Source of the DNA: DLAJ01 sp964655525
GTDB taxonomy: Bacteria > Bacillota > Clostridia > Lachnospirales > Lachnospiraceae
NCBI GenBank assembly: GCA_964655525.1
Contig: CAZZNE010000005.1
Span: forward strand, 71,598 to 135,597
DNA: 64,000 bases
Direction of reading: 5' to 3'
Shown: one piece after another, positions 35,835-42,569 of the stretch
How the letters are laid out: the number at the start of each line of letters is the position of its first letter
Numbering within the stretch: the first letter of the stretch is position 1
Made by a program: the position numbers and the translations under genes
Notes under the pieces: model-generated
Seen by the model: only the letters and a program-made list of their open reading frames with translations
Database searches by the model: none
What the model was told of the DNA's origin: nothing

Positions 35835-36195
35835 GAATCAAAACGGCAGTCAGAAAGAGAAATCGGAACGGTTAGAGGACGATCAGGCAAAAGAGCAGCA
35901 GGAGAGTTTCGACAGGCTGAAAACAAAGCAACTGCCCGCACTGATCATGCTTTTAGGCGGCGCGGTGGCGGTGATCATTACCTATATCCGCGGCTTTTCT
36001 CTGCGGGAGATTCTTGTGATCGTGCTTATTAGTCTGCTCGGCTTTTATATTCTTGGGCTGATCTTAAAGAGAATCTTCGACTCATTCCACATCAGGCAGA
36101 AGAAAGAGGATGAAGACGGCACGCCGGAGGAAGGCGAAGTCATCGAAAAAGAGCCTGAGGAGAATCAGGGCAAGGGCGAAAAAAAGGCGAAATAG
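35818..36195 (+). CDS. Small two-helix membrane protein between cheD and fliA
   Basis: A 125-residue protein with a highly charged N terminus (Lys/Glu/Gln, residues 1-35), two hydrophobic helices (about 40-58 and 63-83) joined by YIRGFSLR, and a charged Glu/Lys-rich C-terminal tail. It overlaps the cheD end by 17 bases and precedes fliA by 47 bases, so it is part of the operon. I do not recognise a named family. Small membrane proteins at this position occur in other clostridial fla/che operons. Function unknown. Confidence 0.7.
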   Translation: MKKQSENQNGSQKEKSERLEDDQAKEQQESFDRLKTKQLPALIMLLGGAVAVIITYIRGFSLREILVIVLISLLGFYILGLILKRIFDSFHIRQKKEDEDGTPEEGEVIEKEPEENQGKGEKKAK

Positions 36196-36242
36196 CGGCT
36201 CATAAGTAAGAGATTTTAGAACAGGCGAAAGCGGAGGACGGC

Positions 36243-37016
36243 ATGGACGAGAGTCTGAGAAAAAGACTGTGGGATGAATATGCCAGAACGAAAGCGGCAG
36301 AAACCCGTGAAAAGATCATAATTGAATATGCACCTCTTGTGAAGGTCGTTGCCGGACGTCTCAGTATGTATCTCGGTTATAATGTGGAGTATGAAGATCT
36401 TGTCAGCTATGGGATTTTCGGATTGATCGATGCGATTGATAAGTTTGACTGCGCTAAGGATGTGAAGTTTGAAACCTATGCGAGCCTGCGTATCCGCGGC
36501 GCGATCCTTGATCAGATTCGAAAGATGGACTGGATTCCGAGGACAGTCAGGCAGAAACAAAAGCAGATCGATGCGGCGATACGCGATATTGAAGTTACGA
36601 CGGGCAGAAATGCAACGGACGCCGAGATTGCGGGAAAGCTTGGCATTACCGATGACGAATATATTGACTTGCAGAGTCAAATGAAAGTAACAAACCTAGT
36701 GTCACTCAATGATTATCTTGATCAGGGCGGCAATGAGGTACCGAATGACGCTACGGCATCCAGTCAGTTTGATATGCCTGAAGATGTGGCGATGCAGTCG
36801 GAATTAAAGGAAATGATCATTGAAGCAATGGATTTACTTACCGAGAAGGAACGAAGGGTTGTGGAGCTTTACTATTATGAGGAGCTTTCCCTAAAGGAGA
36901 TCAGCCGTGTTCTTGAGGTATCTGAGTCCAGAATTTCGCAGCTTCATACGCGTGCATTACAAAAAATGAAGGAGCGTCTTGGGAAATATATGGGAATATT
37001 ACATGCGCTTTCATAA
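36243..37016 (+). CDS. fliA: Flagellar sigma factor FliA (sigma-28/SigD)
   Basis: This sigma factor directs transcription of late flagellar and chemotaxis genes. The 257-residue protein has sigma-70 region 2 near residues 35-105 (EYDVENLV-like EYEDLVSYGIFGLIDAIDKFD and VKFETYASLRIRGAILDQIR), region 3 near 115-180, and region 4 near 205-250 with the helix-turn-helix LSLKEISRVLEVSESRISQL. WIPRTVRQKQKQ is typical of FliA/WhiG. It is the last gene before the operon terminator. No flgM anti-sigma gene is visible. Confidence 0.96.
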   Translation: MDESLRKRLWDEYARTKAAETREKIIIEYAPLVKVVAGRLSMYLGYNVEYEDLVSYGIFGLIDAIDKFDCAKDVKFETYASLRIRGAILDQIRKMDWIPRTVRQKQKQIDAAIRDIEVTTGRNATDAEIAGKLGITDDEYIDLQSQMKVTNLVSLNDYLDQGGNEVPNDATASSQFDMPEDVAMQSELKEMIIEAMDLLTEKERRVVELYYYEELSLKEISRVLEVSESRISQLHTRALQKMKERLGKYMGILHALS

Positions 37017-37061
37017 AAAAGAAGCTGTTTTGTTGCATGGCAATGGAACAGTTCTTTTTTT
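37015..37061 (+). terminator. Terminator of the fla/che operon
   Basis: An imperfect stem running from the A-tract at 37015 through GCTGTTTTGTTGC, closed by an ATG loop, pairs with GCAATGGAACAGTTC and ends in a seven-T run. It starts immediately at the fliA stop and is the first convincing intrinsic terminator after flgB. Confidence 0.85.
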
Positions 37062-37111
37062 AAGAAAGTATTTAAGAAATTTTCAGGCTGTCGGCACTAT
37101 GGAGGGGTAGA

Positions 37112-38695
37112 ATGAACGGGTACTTTCAATTGATCACAAGCAAGAGCGGCACATTTATGCGCCTTATTCCGGAGACGGACGGTGGGGAGCCGATCCGCGT
37201 GAATGAGGTGGCGAATTATCTGAAATATCTAAGAATTCCGTTTCAGCTCAAACTCTTAAACGAGGGGATCGAAAAGCATGAGGATACGATCGTGCCGCTT
37301 AGTCAGGAGAGTCATTGTTCGGAGCAGGAAATGTGTCTGATCATGGCGAGCGAAGACAGAATGCACGCAACGGTCCGTTTTTATGCGCCGTCCGATGATG
37401 GTGCGGTCATGGATCTTGATGAAATCCTGAATGAGATTGCCCGCAATAAGATTGTGTTCGGTATTTTGCAGGAGAACATTGATGCATTTCTTGCGAACAG
37501 GGAATATTGCAGGGATTATGAACTGGCGGTTGGTCAGAACGCAAAATCGGGAAAAGATTCACAGATCGAGTATCTGTTTTCGACGGATGTGCAGTCAAAA
37601 CCGAAATTAAATGAGGACGGGAGCGTTGATTTCTTTAATCTCAGTATGATCAACCACTGTAAAAAGGGCGATGTGCTGGCAAAGCTGCATCCGGAGCTGC
37701 GCGGTGAGCCGGGAACGACCATATACGGAGAGAACATTGCGCCGCCGTCTTTTGAAAAGAAAATACTCAAATTTGGCAAAAATGTCGCGATCAGTGAGGA
37801 TAAGACAATATTGACGGCAGAAAAAGACGGTCATGTGGAATTAGAGGATGACAGAGTCTGCGTGTCGGATATTTTTGAGGTGGATAACGTAGATACCTCG
37901 ACGGGAAACATAGAGTTTGAGGGCAGTGTGCATATCAAGGGCAATATCTGTGAAAATTATAGAGTAAAGGCACATGGAAACGTGGTGGTTGGCGGCGTGG
38001 TCGAGGGCGCTTATGTGGAGACGGACGGGGACATCATCATCAGCCGCGGAATGAACGGTATGGATAAGGGTGTCTTAAAGGCAAAAGGAAATATCGTTTC
38101 AAAATTTCTTGAGAATACAACAGCGGAAGCCGGGGGCTATATTGAGACAGAATGTATCCTGCACAGTAAGATCACGGCGGGGGACGAGGTCATTGTGACG
38201 GGGAAACGGGCATTTATCACAGGCGGTTATGTTTCGGCGTCAAACAGGATCACGGCAAGGACGCTCGGATCGCAGATGGCGGCAGTAACGACCTTGGAGG
38301 TTGGTGTAAATCCCGAACTCAAGCAGCGTTATACACAGCTTCAGAAAGAGACGGCGGAATTGCAGGGTGCTCTGAAACAGATCGAGCCGATCGTACAGTC
38401 AACCCTGCTCAAACTGAAACAGGGTGCGAAACTGACGCCGGAGCAGGTAAAATATGTACAGACGCTTTCTGCAACGAGCACGGCACATAAGAAGAAGATT
38501 GAAGAAAACCTCAAAGAGATGGATGACTTGAGCGGTCAATTTGATTCCACATCGGAGGCGTGCGTGATTGTTTCGGGAGTTGCGTATCCGGGAACTAAGA
38601 TTATCGTATCCGATATTTCTCTAACGCTTAAGCAGCAATACCAGTACTGTAGATTTAAGCGCGTGAGGGGCGATGTAAAAAGTGAACCAATATAA
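37112..38695 (+). CDS. FapA-family (DUF342) protein
   Basis: A 527-residue cytoplasmic protein of the DUF342/FapA family. The N-terminal 160 residues match the FapA N domain; the middle (about 180-400) forms the predicted right-handed beta-helix with Gly-rich turns, for example GNIEFEGSVHIKGNI and GNVVVGGVVEGAYVETDGDI; the C-terminal part (about 405-480) is a coiled coil. DUF342 proteins occur near flagellar loci and in Vibrio FapA links flagellar function to glucose uptake. A GGAGGGG ribosome binding site precedes the ATG. It lies just after the operon terminator, so it needs its own promoter, not obvious in the 95-base gap, or read-through. Confidence 0.85.
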   Translation: MNGYFQLITSKSGTFMRLIPETDGGEPIRVNEVANYLKYLRIPFQLKLLNEGIEKHEDTIVPLSQESHCSEQEMCLIMASEDRMHATVRFYAPSDDGAVMDLDEILNEIARNKIVFGILQENIDAFLANREYCRDYELAVGQNAKSGKDSQIEYLFSTDVQSKPKLNEDGSVDFFNLSMINHCKKGDVLAKLHPELRGEPGTTIYGENIAPPSFEKKILKFGKNVAISEDKTILTAEKDGHVELEDDRVCVSDIFEVDNVDTSTGNIEFEGSVHIKGNICENYRVKAHGNVVVGGVVEGAYVETDGDIIISRGMNGMDKGVLKAKGNIVSKFLENTTAEAGGYIETECILHSKITAGDEVIVTGKRAFITGGYVSASNRITARTLGSQMAAVTTLEVGVNPELKQRYTQLQKETAELQGALKQIEPIVQSTLLKLKQGAKLTPEQVKYVQTLSATSTAHKKKIEENLKEMDDLSGQFDSTSEACVIVSGVAYPGTKIIVSDISLTLKQQYQYCRFKRVRGDVKSEPI

Positions 38696-38762
38696 AAGAA
38701 TGGCGCTCATGCGCCAATCTTTCAAGAATGGGGCTCATGCGCCAATCTTTCAAGAATGGCGC
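38696..38762 (+). repeat. Tandem 28-bp hairpin repeats after the FapA-family gene
   Basis: Two full 28-bp units (38696-38723 and 38724-38751) that differ by one base (C to G) and a third partial unit (38752-38762). Each unit can form a hairpin: TGGCGC and GCGCCA around TCAT, extended by AAGA at the start and TCTT near the end. The first unit starts directly after the TAA stop codon at 38693-38695. The edges resemble the pair at 25714-25768. Confidence 0.9.
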
Positions 38763-38815
38763 AAAATAGGAAGAAAAATGAAACGCGGTGAAAAATTTGG
38801 AAAGGATGTGGGCAT

Positions 38816-39142
38816 ATGGCAATGACGATCACGCCGTTAGAGCAGTTTGGCACGATTGGCAGGACGCAGGATTTTTCCATCATGAAGCAGCAGGAGGATA
38901 TGAAGGCGTCCAACGAACAGGCGAACATTCAGATAGAGGTGGAAAAGCAGGCGGATGAAAAGCTGAATCAGGTACGAAGTGCGGATGATGCGCAGCTGAA
39001 TGAAAAAAAATTCGATGCCAAGGAAAAGGGCAGAAATGAATATGCGGGTGACGGCGGCCGGGCAAGAAAAAAGGCAGCCGATAAGCAGGTGGACGGCAAG
39101 GTCATCCTAAAGAGCACGCAGTCTTTTGATATGAAGATTTGA
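38816..39142 (+). CDS. 108-residue unknown in the post-fliA module
   Basis: A small hydrophilic protein. It opens with ITPLEQFGTIGRTQDFSIMK, continues with a Lys/Glu/Gln-rich helical middle (residues 20-60) and ends with a basic stretch and VDGKVILKSTQSFDMKI. No signal peptide, membrane helix or recognised domain is visible. An AAAGGA ribosome binding site lies about 8 bases before the ATG. It is co-directional with the FapA-family gene and the next coiled-coil gene (16-base gap), so joint expression is likely. Function unknown. Confidence 0.65.
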   Translation: MAMTITPLEQFGTIGRTQDFSIMKQQEDMKASNEQANIQIEVEKQADEKLNQVRSADDAQLNEKKFDAKEKGRNEYAGDGGRARKKAADKQVDGKVILKSTQSFDMKI

Positions 39143-39158
39143 ACGGGGAGACAAAGAC

Positions 39159-40868
39159 ATGGAAATCATCTTACTTATCATCGGTATCGGCGCATTTGTG
39201 GCGAGCTTTCTGGTTCCGGCTTCGGGTGAACAGTTAAGCAGAGAGGAACGCAAACATGCGGACGAGGAGATTAAAGCGTGCGTCGAAAAACATCTGAATG
39301 AGGCATCTTCCAAAATCAATCATTCCGTGGATGAGGCGGTGCAGTACGCGATGGAAAAGACCGAGCGGTCATTAGAACGCCTCTCAAATGAAAAGATCAT
39401 GGGTGTCAGCGAATATGCGGATACCGTATTAACCGACATTCATAAAAATCACGAGGAAGTCGTTTTTTTGTATGATATGCTCAATGATAAGCAGACCGCA
39501 CTGAAAAATACGGTTACGGAGATTGAGAAAACCGCGAAAGCGGCGCACGCACTCGCGAATCAGGCAAAGGAAACGGCGGGCAAGGCATCGCAGGATGTGA
39601 ACGAGGCGGCTTTGAGCGCGGAGGAGGCAGCGAAAAGTGCGGAGGAAGCGGCAGGAAATGCGGATGAAGCCTCCCAGATCGCGGAGGAGGCATTGCAAAG
39701 TGCGAACGAGGCGCTTCTGAGTGCGGATGAAGCCGTGCAGCGTGCAGACGAAGCAGCAAGGCGTGCGAATGAGGCGCTCTTGAGCGCGGACGAAGCGGCA
39801 TTGCGGTCGGATGCGGCAAAACAGACGGCAGGTGCGGCTTCTCAGGTGGCAAATGAGGCCATTCTGTTTGCAGATCGTGCAAAGCAGAGAGCCGGGGATG
39901 CGATGAAGAGCGTGAAAGAGGTTCAGAGGATGAACGGAATCGAGGAGGAGGAAGAAGAACCAAAGCCGCGCAAGATCAATATGGAATCACAGAATCTTAG
40001 CGGACTCGCACGTGTGCAGGGCATACAGGAGGCAGAGGCAGAAGCGGAACGCGCAAGGGCAGCGAAGGAAGAAGCAGAGCGCGTAAAGGCAGCGGAGGAA
40101 GAAGCAGAGCGCGTAAGGGCAGCGGAGGAAGAAGCGGAGCGCGCAAGGGCAGCGGAGGCGGAAGCGGAACGCATAAAGGCGGCACGAGCAGAAGCAGAAC
40201 GTATGAAGGCAGCGCGGGCGGAGGCAGAAGCGGAGCGCATGAAGTCAGCGCGGGCGGAAGCGGAACGTATGAAAGCGGCGCGGGCGGAAGCGGAGCGAAT
40301 GAGAGCGGCGCGGGCGGAAGCGGAGCGTCTGCGAGCCGCAGAGGCCGAGTCGGAGCGGGCAAAAGCAGCACAGGCGGAAGCAGAACAGATAAAGGCAGCG
40401 GATGAATGGCTGAAGGCAGCGCAGGCAGCCCAGGTGGAAACAGAGCGGGCAAAGCCGCCGCAGGAGGTGCAGGGCGCAGGAATTTCCGTCATGGACATCA
40501 GCCAGAGAACCGCACCGAAGGAACCCGATCATTTTCAGCCGTTTGTTGTGCCGCGTGTGAACATCATAGGAGAACCTGCGGACGATGCATGGGAAAAAGA
40601 GACGAAAAGAACGACAAGAACACGCTCTGCGGCGGGAAACAGGCGCAGCGTGCCGAAAAAAGCTTCCGCTTCGGATAATAGAACATGGGCGGAGAACGCT
40701 TCACAGAAAGAGAGCGGCTTAAACGGCAGAGGAAGCGTTACAGAGGAGCGCAATAATAACGAGAAGATTCTTAAGATGCATCGGGAAGGCAAATCAAACA
40801 TTGCCATCGCGAAGGAGCTTGGCATCGGCGTGGGCGAGGTCAAGCTCGTGATCGATCTCTTTCGGTGA
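39159..40868 (+). CDS. DUF6115-like membrane-anchored coiled-coil protein
   Basis: A 569-residue protein with an N-terminal membrane helix (residues 2-20), a long helical region, and two extended low-complexity coiled coils: Ala/Glu/Asn heptads at about 125-255 and Ala/Glu/Arg repeats (AERxKAARAEAERMKAA style) at about 290-430. A disordered Arg/Ser/Thr-rich segment follows. The last 35 residues form a helix-turn-helix-like motif, ILKMHREGKSNIAIAKELG then GEVKLVIDLFR, which I associate with DUF6115 proteins of clostridial flagellar loci. The repeats give high-scoring but false reading frames on the minus strand. Exact function unknown. Confidence 0.75.
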   Translation: MEIILLIIGIGAFVASFLVPASGEQLSREERKHADEEIKACVEKHLNEASSKINHSVDEAVQYAMEKTERSLERLSNEKIMGVSEYADTVLTDIHKNHEEVVFLYDMLNDKQTALKNTVTEIEKTAKAAHALANQAKETAGKASQDVNEAALSAEEAAKSAEEAAGNADEASQIAEEALQSANEALLSADEAVQRADEAARRANEALLSADEAALRSDAAKQTAGAASQVANEAILFADRAKQRAGDAMKSVKEVQRMNGIEEEEEEPKPRKINMESQNLSGLARVQGIQEAEAEAERARAAKEEAERVKAAEEEAERVRAAEEEAERARAAEAEAERIKAARAEAERMKAARAEAEAERMKSARAEAERMKAARAEAERMRAARAEAERLRAAEAESERAKAAQAEAEQIKAADEWLKAAQAAQVETERAKPPQEVQGAGISVMDISQRTAPKEPDHFQPFVVPRVNIIGEPADDAWEKETKRTTRTRSAAGNRRSVPKKASASDNRTWAENASQKESGLNGRGSVTEERNNNEKILKMHREGKSNIAIAKELGIGVGEVKLVIDLFR

Positions 40869-40892
40869 TAGATCATATATAGGGGTGTAAAT

Positions 40893-41531
40893 ATGAAATT
40901 GCGATACTATTTGAGAGGGCTGGGCATAGGCATTGTTGTGACGGCCATTATAATGAATATTGCGTTTTCCCATAAACAGGAAATGACGGATGAGGAGATC
41001 AAAGCACGGGCGGCAGAGCTTGGGATGATCGAGAACACGGTGCTTGCACCAATTGAGACGCCGACACCGACAGCCGGGGCCGCAGCGGACGGGCAGGGAC
41101 AGACGGGGATCGTGACGCCGTCAGGGACGATGGCAACGCCGACAGCAACACTGATACCGACGACAACGCCGACGCCAACAGCAACACCGACGCTGACGGC
41201 AACACCGACGCCGACGGCAACACCGACGCCGACAGCAACACCGACGCCGACAGCAACGGCAACACCGACGCCAACGGCAACATCGACGGCAACACCAACG
41301 CCGACACAGGCGGCACAGGAGACGGTAACGATCACGATCAACAGTGGGGAGGGTTCCGATACGGTAAGCCGTAAAGCGGCTCAGGCGGGTTTGATTGAGA
41401 ATGCGGCGGATTTTGACCGGTATCTATGTGAAAACGGATATGATAAGAAGCTTGCAGCAGGAACGCATGTCATTCCTGTCGGGGCAACCTATGAGGAAAT
41501 CGCAAGACAGCTCACCCGGCACGGAAACTAA
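40893..41531 (+). CDS. YceG/MltG-like membrane-anchored protein with TPT linker
   Basis: A 212-residue protein: an N-terminal membrane anchor (about residues 7-26), a stalk of TPTATPT-type repeats (about 52-138), and a C-terminal 70-residue domain (VTITINSGEGSDTVSRKAAQ to EEIARQL) that resembles the LysM-like N-terminal part of MltG/YceG transglycosylases. The catalytic YceG domain itself is absent, so this is probably a cell-wall- or septum-sensing fragment rather than an enzyme. It follows the DUF6115-like gene by 24 bases. The family link is from motif style and is moderate. Confidence 0.65.
   Translation: MKLRYYLRGLGIGIVVTAIIMNIAFSHKQEMTDEEIKARAAELGMIENTVLAPIETPTPTAGAAADGQGQTGIVTPSGTMATPTATLIPTTTPTPTATPTLTATPTPTATPTPTATPTPTATATPTPTATSTATPTPTQAAQETVTITINSGEGSDTVSRKAAQAGLIENAADFDRYLCENGYDKKLAAGTHVIPVGATYEEIARQLTRHGN
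41131..41310 (+). repeat. Tandem ACN-CCG repeats encoding a Thr/Pro/Ala linker
   Basis: A run of short in-frame repeats, built from 6- and 12-bp units such as ACACCGACGCCG, encodes TPTATPT-type residues. It is a coding microsatellite prone to length change, not a CRISPR or regulatory array. Confidence 0.85.
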
Positions 41532-41579
41532 CGGAGGAGAATGAATATCTTATGGTAACAGGATGCTTTGGAGTGCGAT

Positions 41580-41807
41580 ATGACGTATAGCGAGCTGAGA
41601 AAAAAAGAAGTCATTAATGTGCGCGACTGCAAAAAGCTTGGGCACATTTGCGACTTGGAGTTGGACGAGTGCAGTGGCCAAATCCACAAGATCATCGTTC
41701 CGGGCTGTAATAAATGGTTAAACCTGATCAATTGTGAGAATTCGATCGCGATCTGCTATAAGGACATCTGTCAGATCGGACCGGAGGTTATTTTGGTCAA
41801 TATTTAG
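41580..41807 (+). CDS. YlmC/YmxH-family PRC-barrel protein
   Basis: A 75-residue protein of the YlmC/YmxH sporulation-associated family with a PRC-barrel fold. The ATG at 41580 has GGAG 6 bases upstream and gives MTYSELRKKEVINVRDCKKL; a TTG at 41568 is less likely. The typical sequence GHICDLELDECSGQIHKIIVPG follows, then the closing ICYKDICQIGPEVILV. It lies just before nrdR, which has its own promoter. Confidence 0.82.
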   Translation: MTYSELRKKEVINVRDCKKLGHICDLELDECSGQIHKIIVPGCNKWLNLINCENSIAICYKDICQIGPEVILVNI

Positions 41808-41820
41808 AGTCGGAAAGCAA

Positions 41821-41849
41821 TTGACATTCGGAAAACCACAAGATATACT
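41821..41849 (+). promoter_or_regulatory. Sigma-A promoter of nrdR
   Basis: A perfect TTGACA at 41821-41826, a 17-base spacer and TATACT at 41844-41849. It lies about 130 bases upstream of the nrdR ATG; the long leader in between shows no clear fold to me. Confidence 0.8.
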
Positions 41850-41980
41850 AAAGCTATGGCAGGTAGATACATCGTATGGTGTCCGCTATAGCCGATTGCA
41901 CAATGCAGGACCGTTTTCGATATATCCGGAAGAGCGTTTGCGATCATCCTAAGATACGTTGAAGATAAGGAGAGACAAGA

Positions 41981-42430
41981 ATGAAGTGTCCGTTTTGTGG
42001 TCATGAGAATACCAGAGTAATCGATTCGCGTCCGGCGGAGGATAATAATTCGATACGAAGACGTCGTGTATGTGACGAGTGCGATAAGCGATTTACGACG
42101 TATGAGAAGGTAGAGACGATCCCTCTCATCATTATCAAAAAGGATAATAACAGGGAGACCTATGACCGTTCCAAGATTGAGGGCGGCGTACTGCGCGCCT
42201 GTCATAAGCGTCCGGTCAGCGCCCGTCAGATCAGCGAACTGGTCGATGCGGTGGAAACCGAGATTTCGAGCAGGGAGGATCGGGAGATTCCGAGTGCGGT
42301 CATCGGTGAGATCGTTATGGAAAAGCTCAAGGATCTCGATGCCGTTGCGTATGTTCGTTTCGCGTCCGTATACCGTGAGTTTAAGGATGTGAATACATTT
42401 ATGGATGAATTAAAAAAAGTATTGCAGTAA
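41981..42430 (+). CDS. nrdR: Transcriptional repressor NrdR
   Basis: NrdR represses ribonucleotide reductase genes when dATP is high. The 149-residue protein has the N-terminal zinc ribbon (Cys3, Cys6, Cys31, Cys34; CPFCGHENTRVIDSRP and CDECDKRFTTYE) and a C-terminal ATP-cone (about residues 48-135) with KKDNNRETYDRSKIEGGVLRA-type residues. The length is standard. It is a stand-alone unit between its own promoter and terminator. Confidence 0.97.
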   Translation: MKCPFCGHENTRVIDSRPAEDNNSIRRRRVCDECDKRFTTYEKVETIPLIIIKKDNNRETYDRSKIEGGVLRACHKRPVSARQISELVDAVETEISSREDREIPSAVIGEIVMEKLKDLDAVAYVRFASVYREFKDVNTFMDELKKVLQ

Positions 42431-42449
42431 ACGGAAAGAAAAGAGTGAG

Positions 42450-42489
42450 AAAGGTATTGCAGGATGTGGAATATCCGGCAATACCTTTT
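42450..42489 (+). terminator. Terminator after nrdR
   Basis: AAAGGTATTGC (42450-42460) pairs with GCAATACCTTT (42478-42488) and the loop contains a GGAT/ATCC inner stem. The T-run is short (TTTT). Confidence 0.75.
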
Positions 42490-42503
42490 AATATGTAAGA
42501 AAT

Positions 42504-42533
42504 TTGCAGAAACACCTATGGATGTGCTATAAT
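42504..42533 (+). promoter_or_regulatory. Extended -10 promoter of the HD-GYP gene
   Basis: TTGCAG at 42504-42509, an 18-base spacer and a perfect TATAAT at 42528-42533 preceded by TGC, forming an extended -10. It lies 37 bases before the ATG at 42570. Confidence 0.75.
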
Positions 42534-42569
42534 CAATAAATAAAAATGATACATCTATGGGGATAGGGT

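Noticed and set aside
38696..38762. CRISPR array
   Set aside because: Repeats are directly adjacent with no spacers and are palindromic; no cas genes are present.
39923..40498. Minus-strand Ala/Ser-rich open frame opposite the coiled-coil gene
   Set aside because: It is the complement of repeated Ala/Glu/Arg codons; the + strand frame has a ribosome binding site, membrane anchor and conserved end.
41131..41310. CRISPR-like or regulatory repeat
   Set aside because: Units are 6-12 bp, in frame and encode a Thr/Pro/Ala linker of a membrane-anchored protein.
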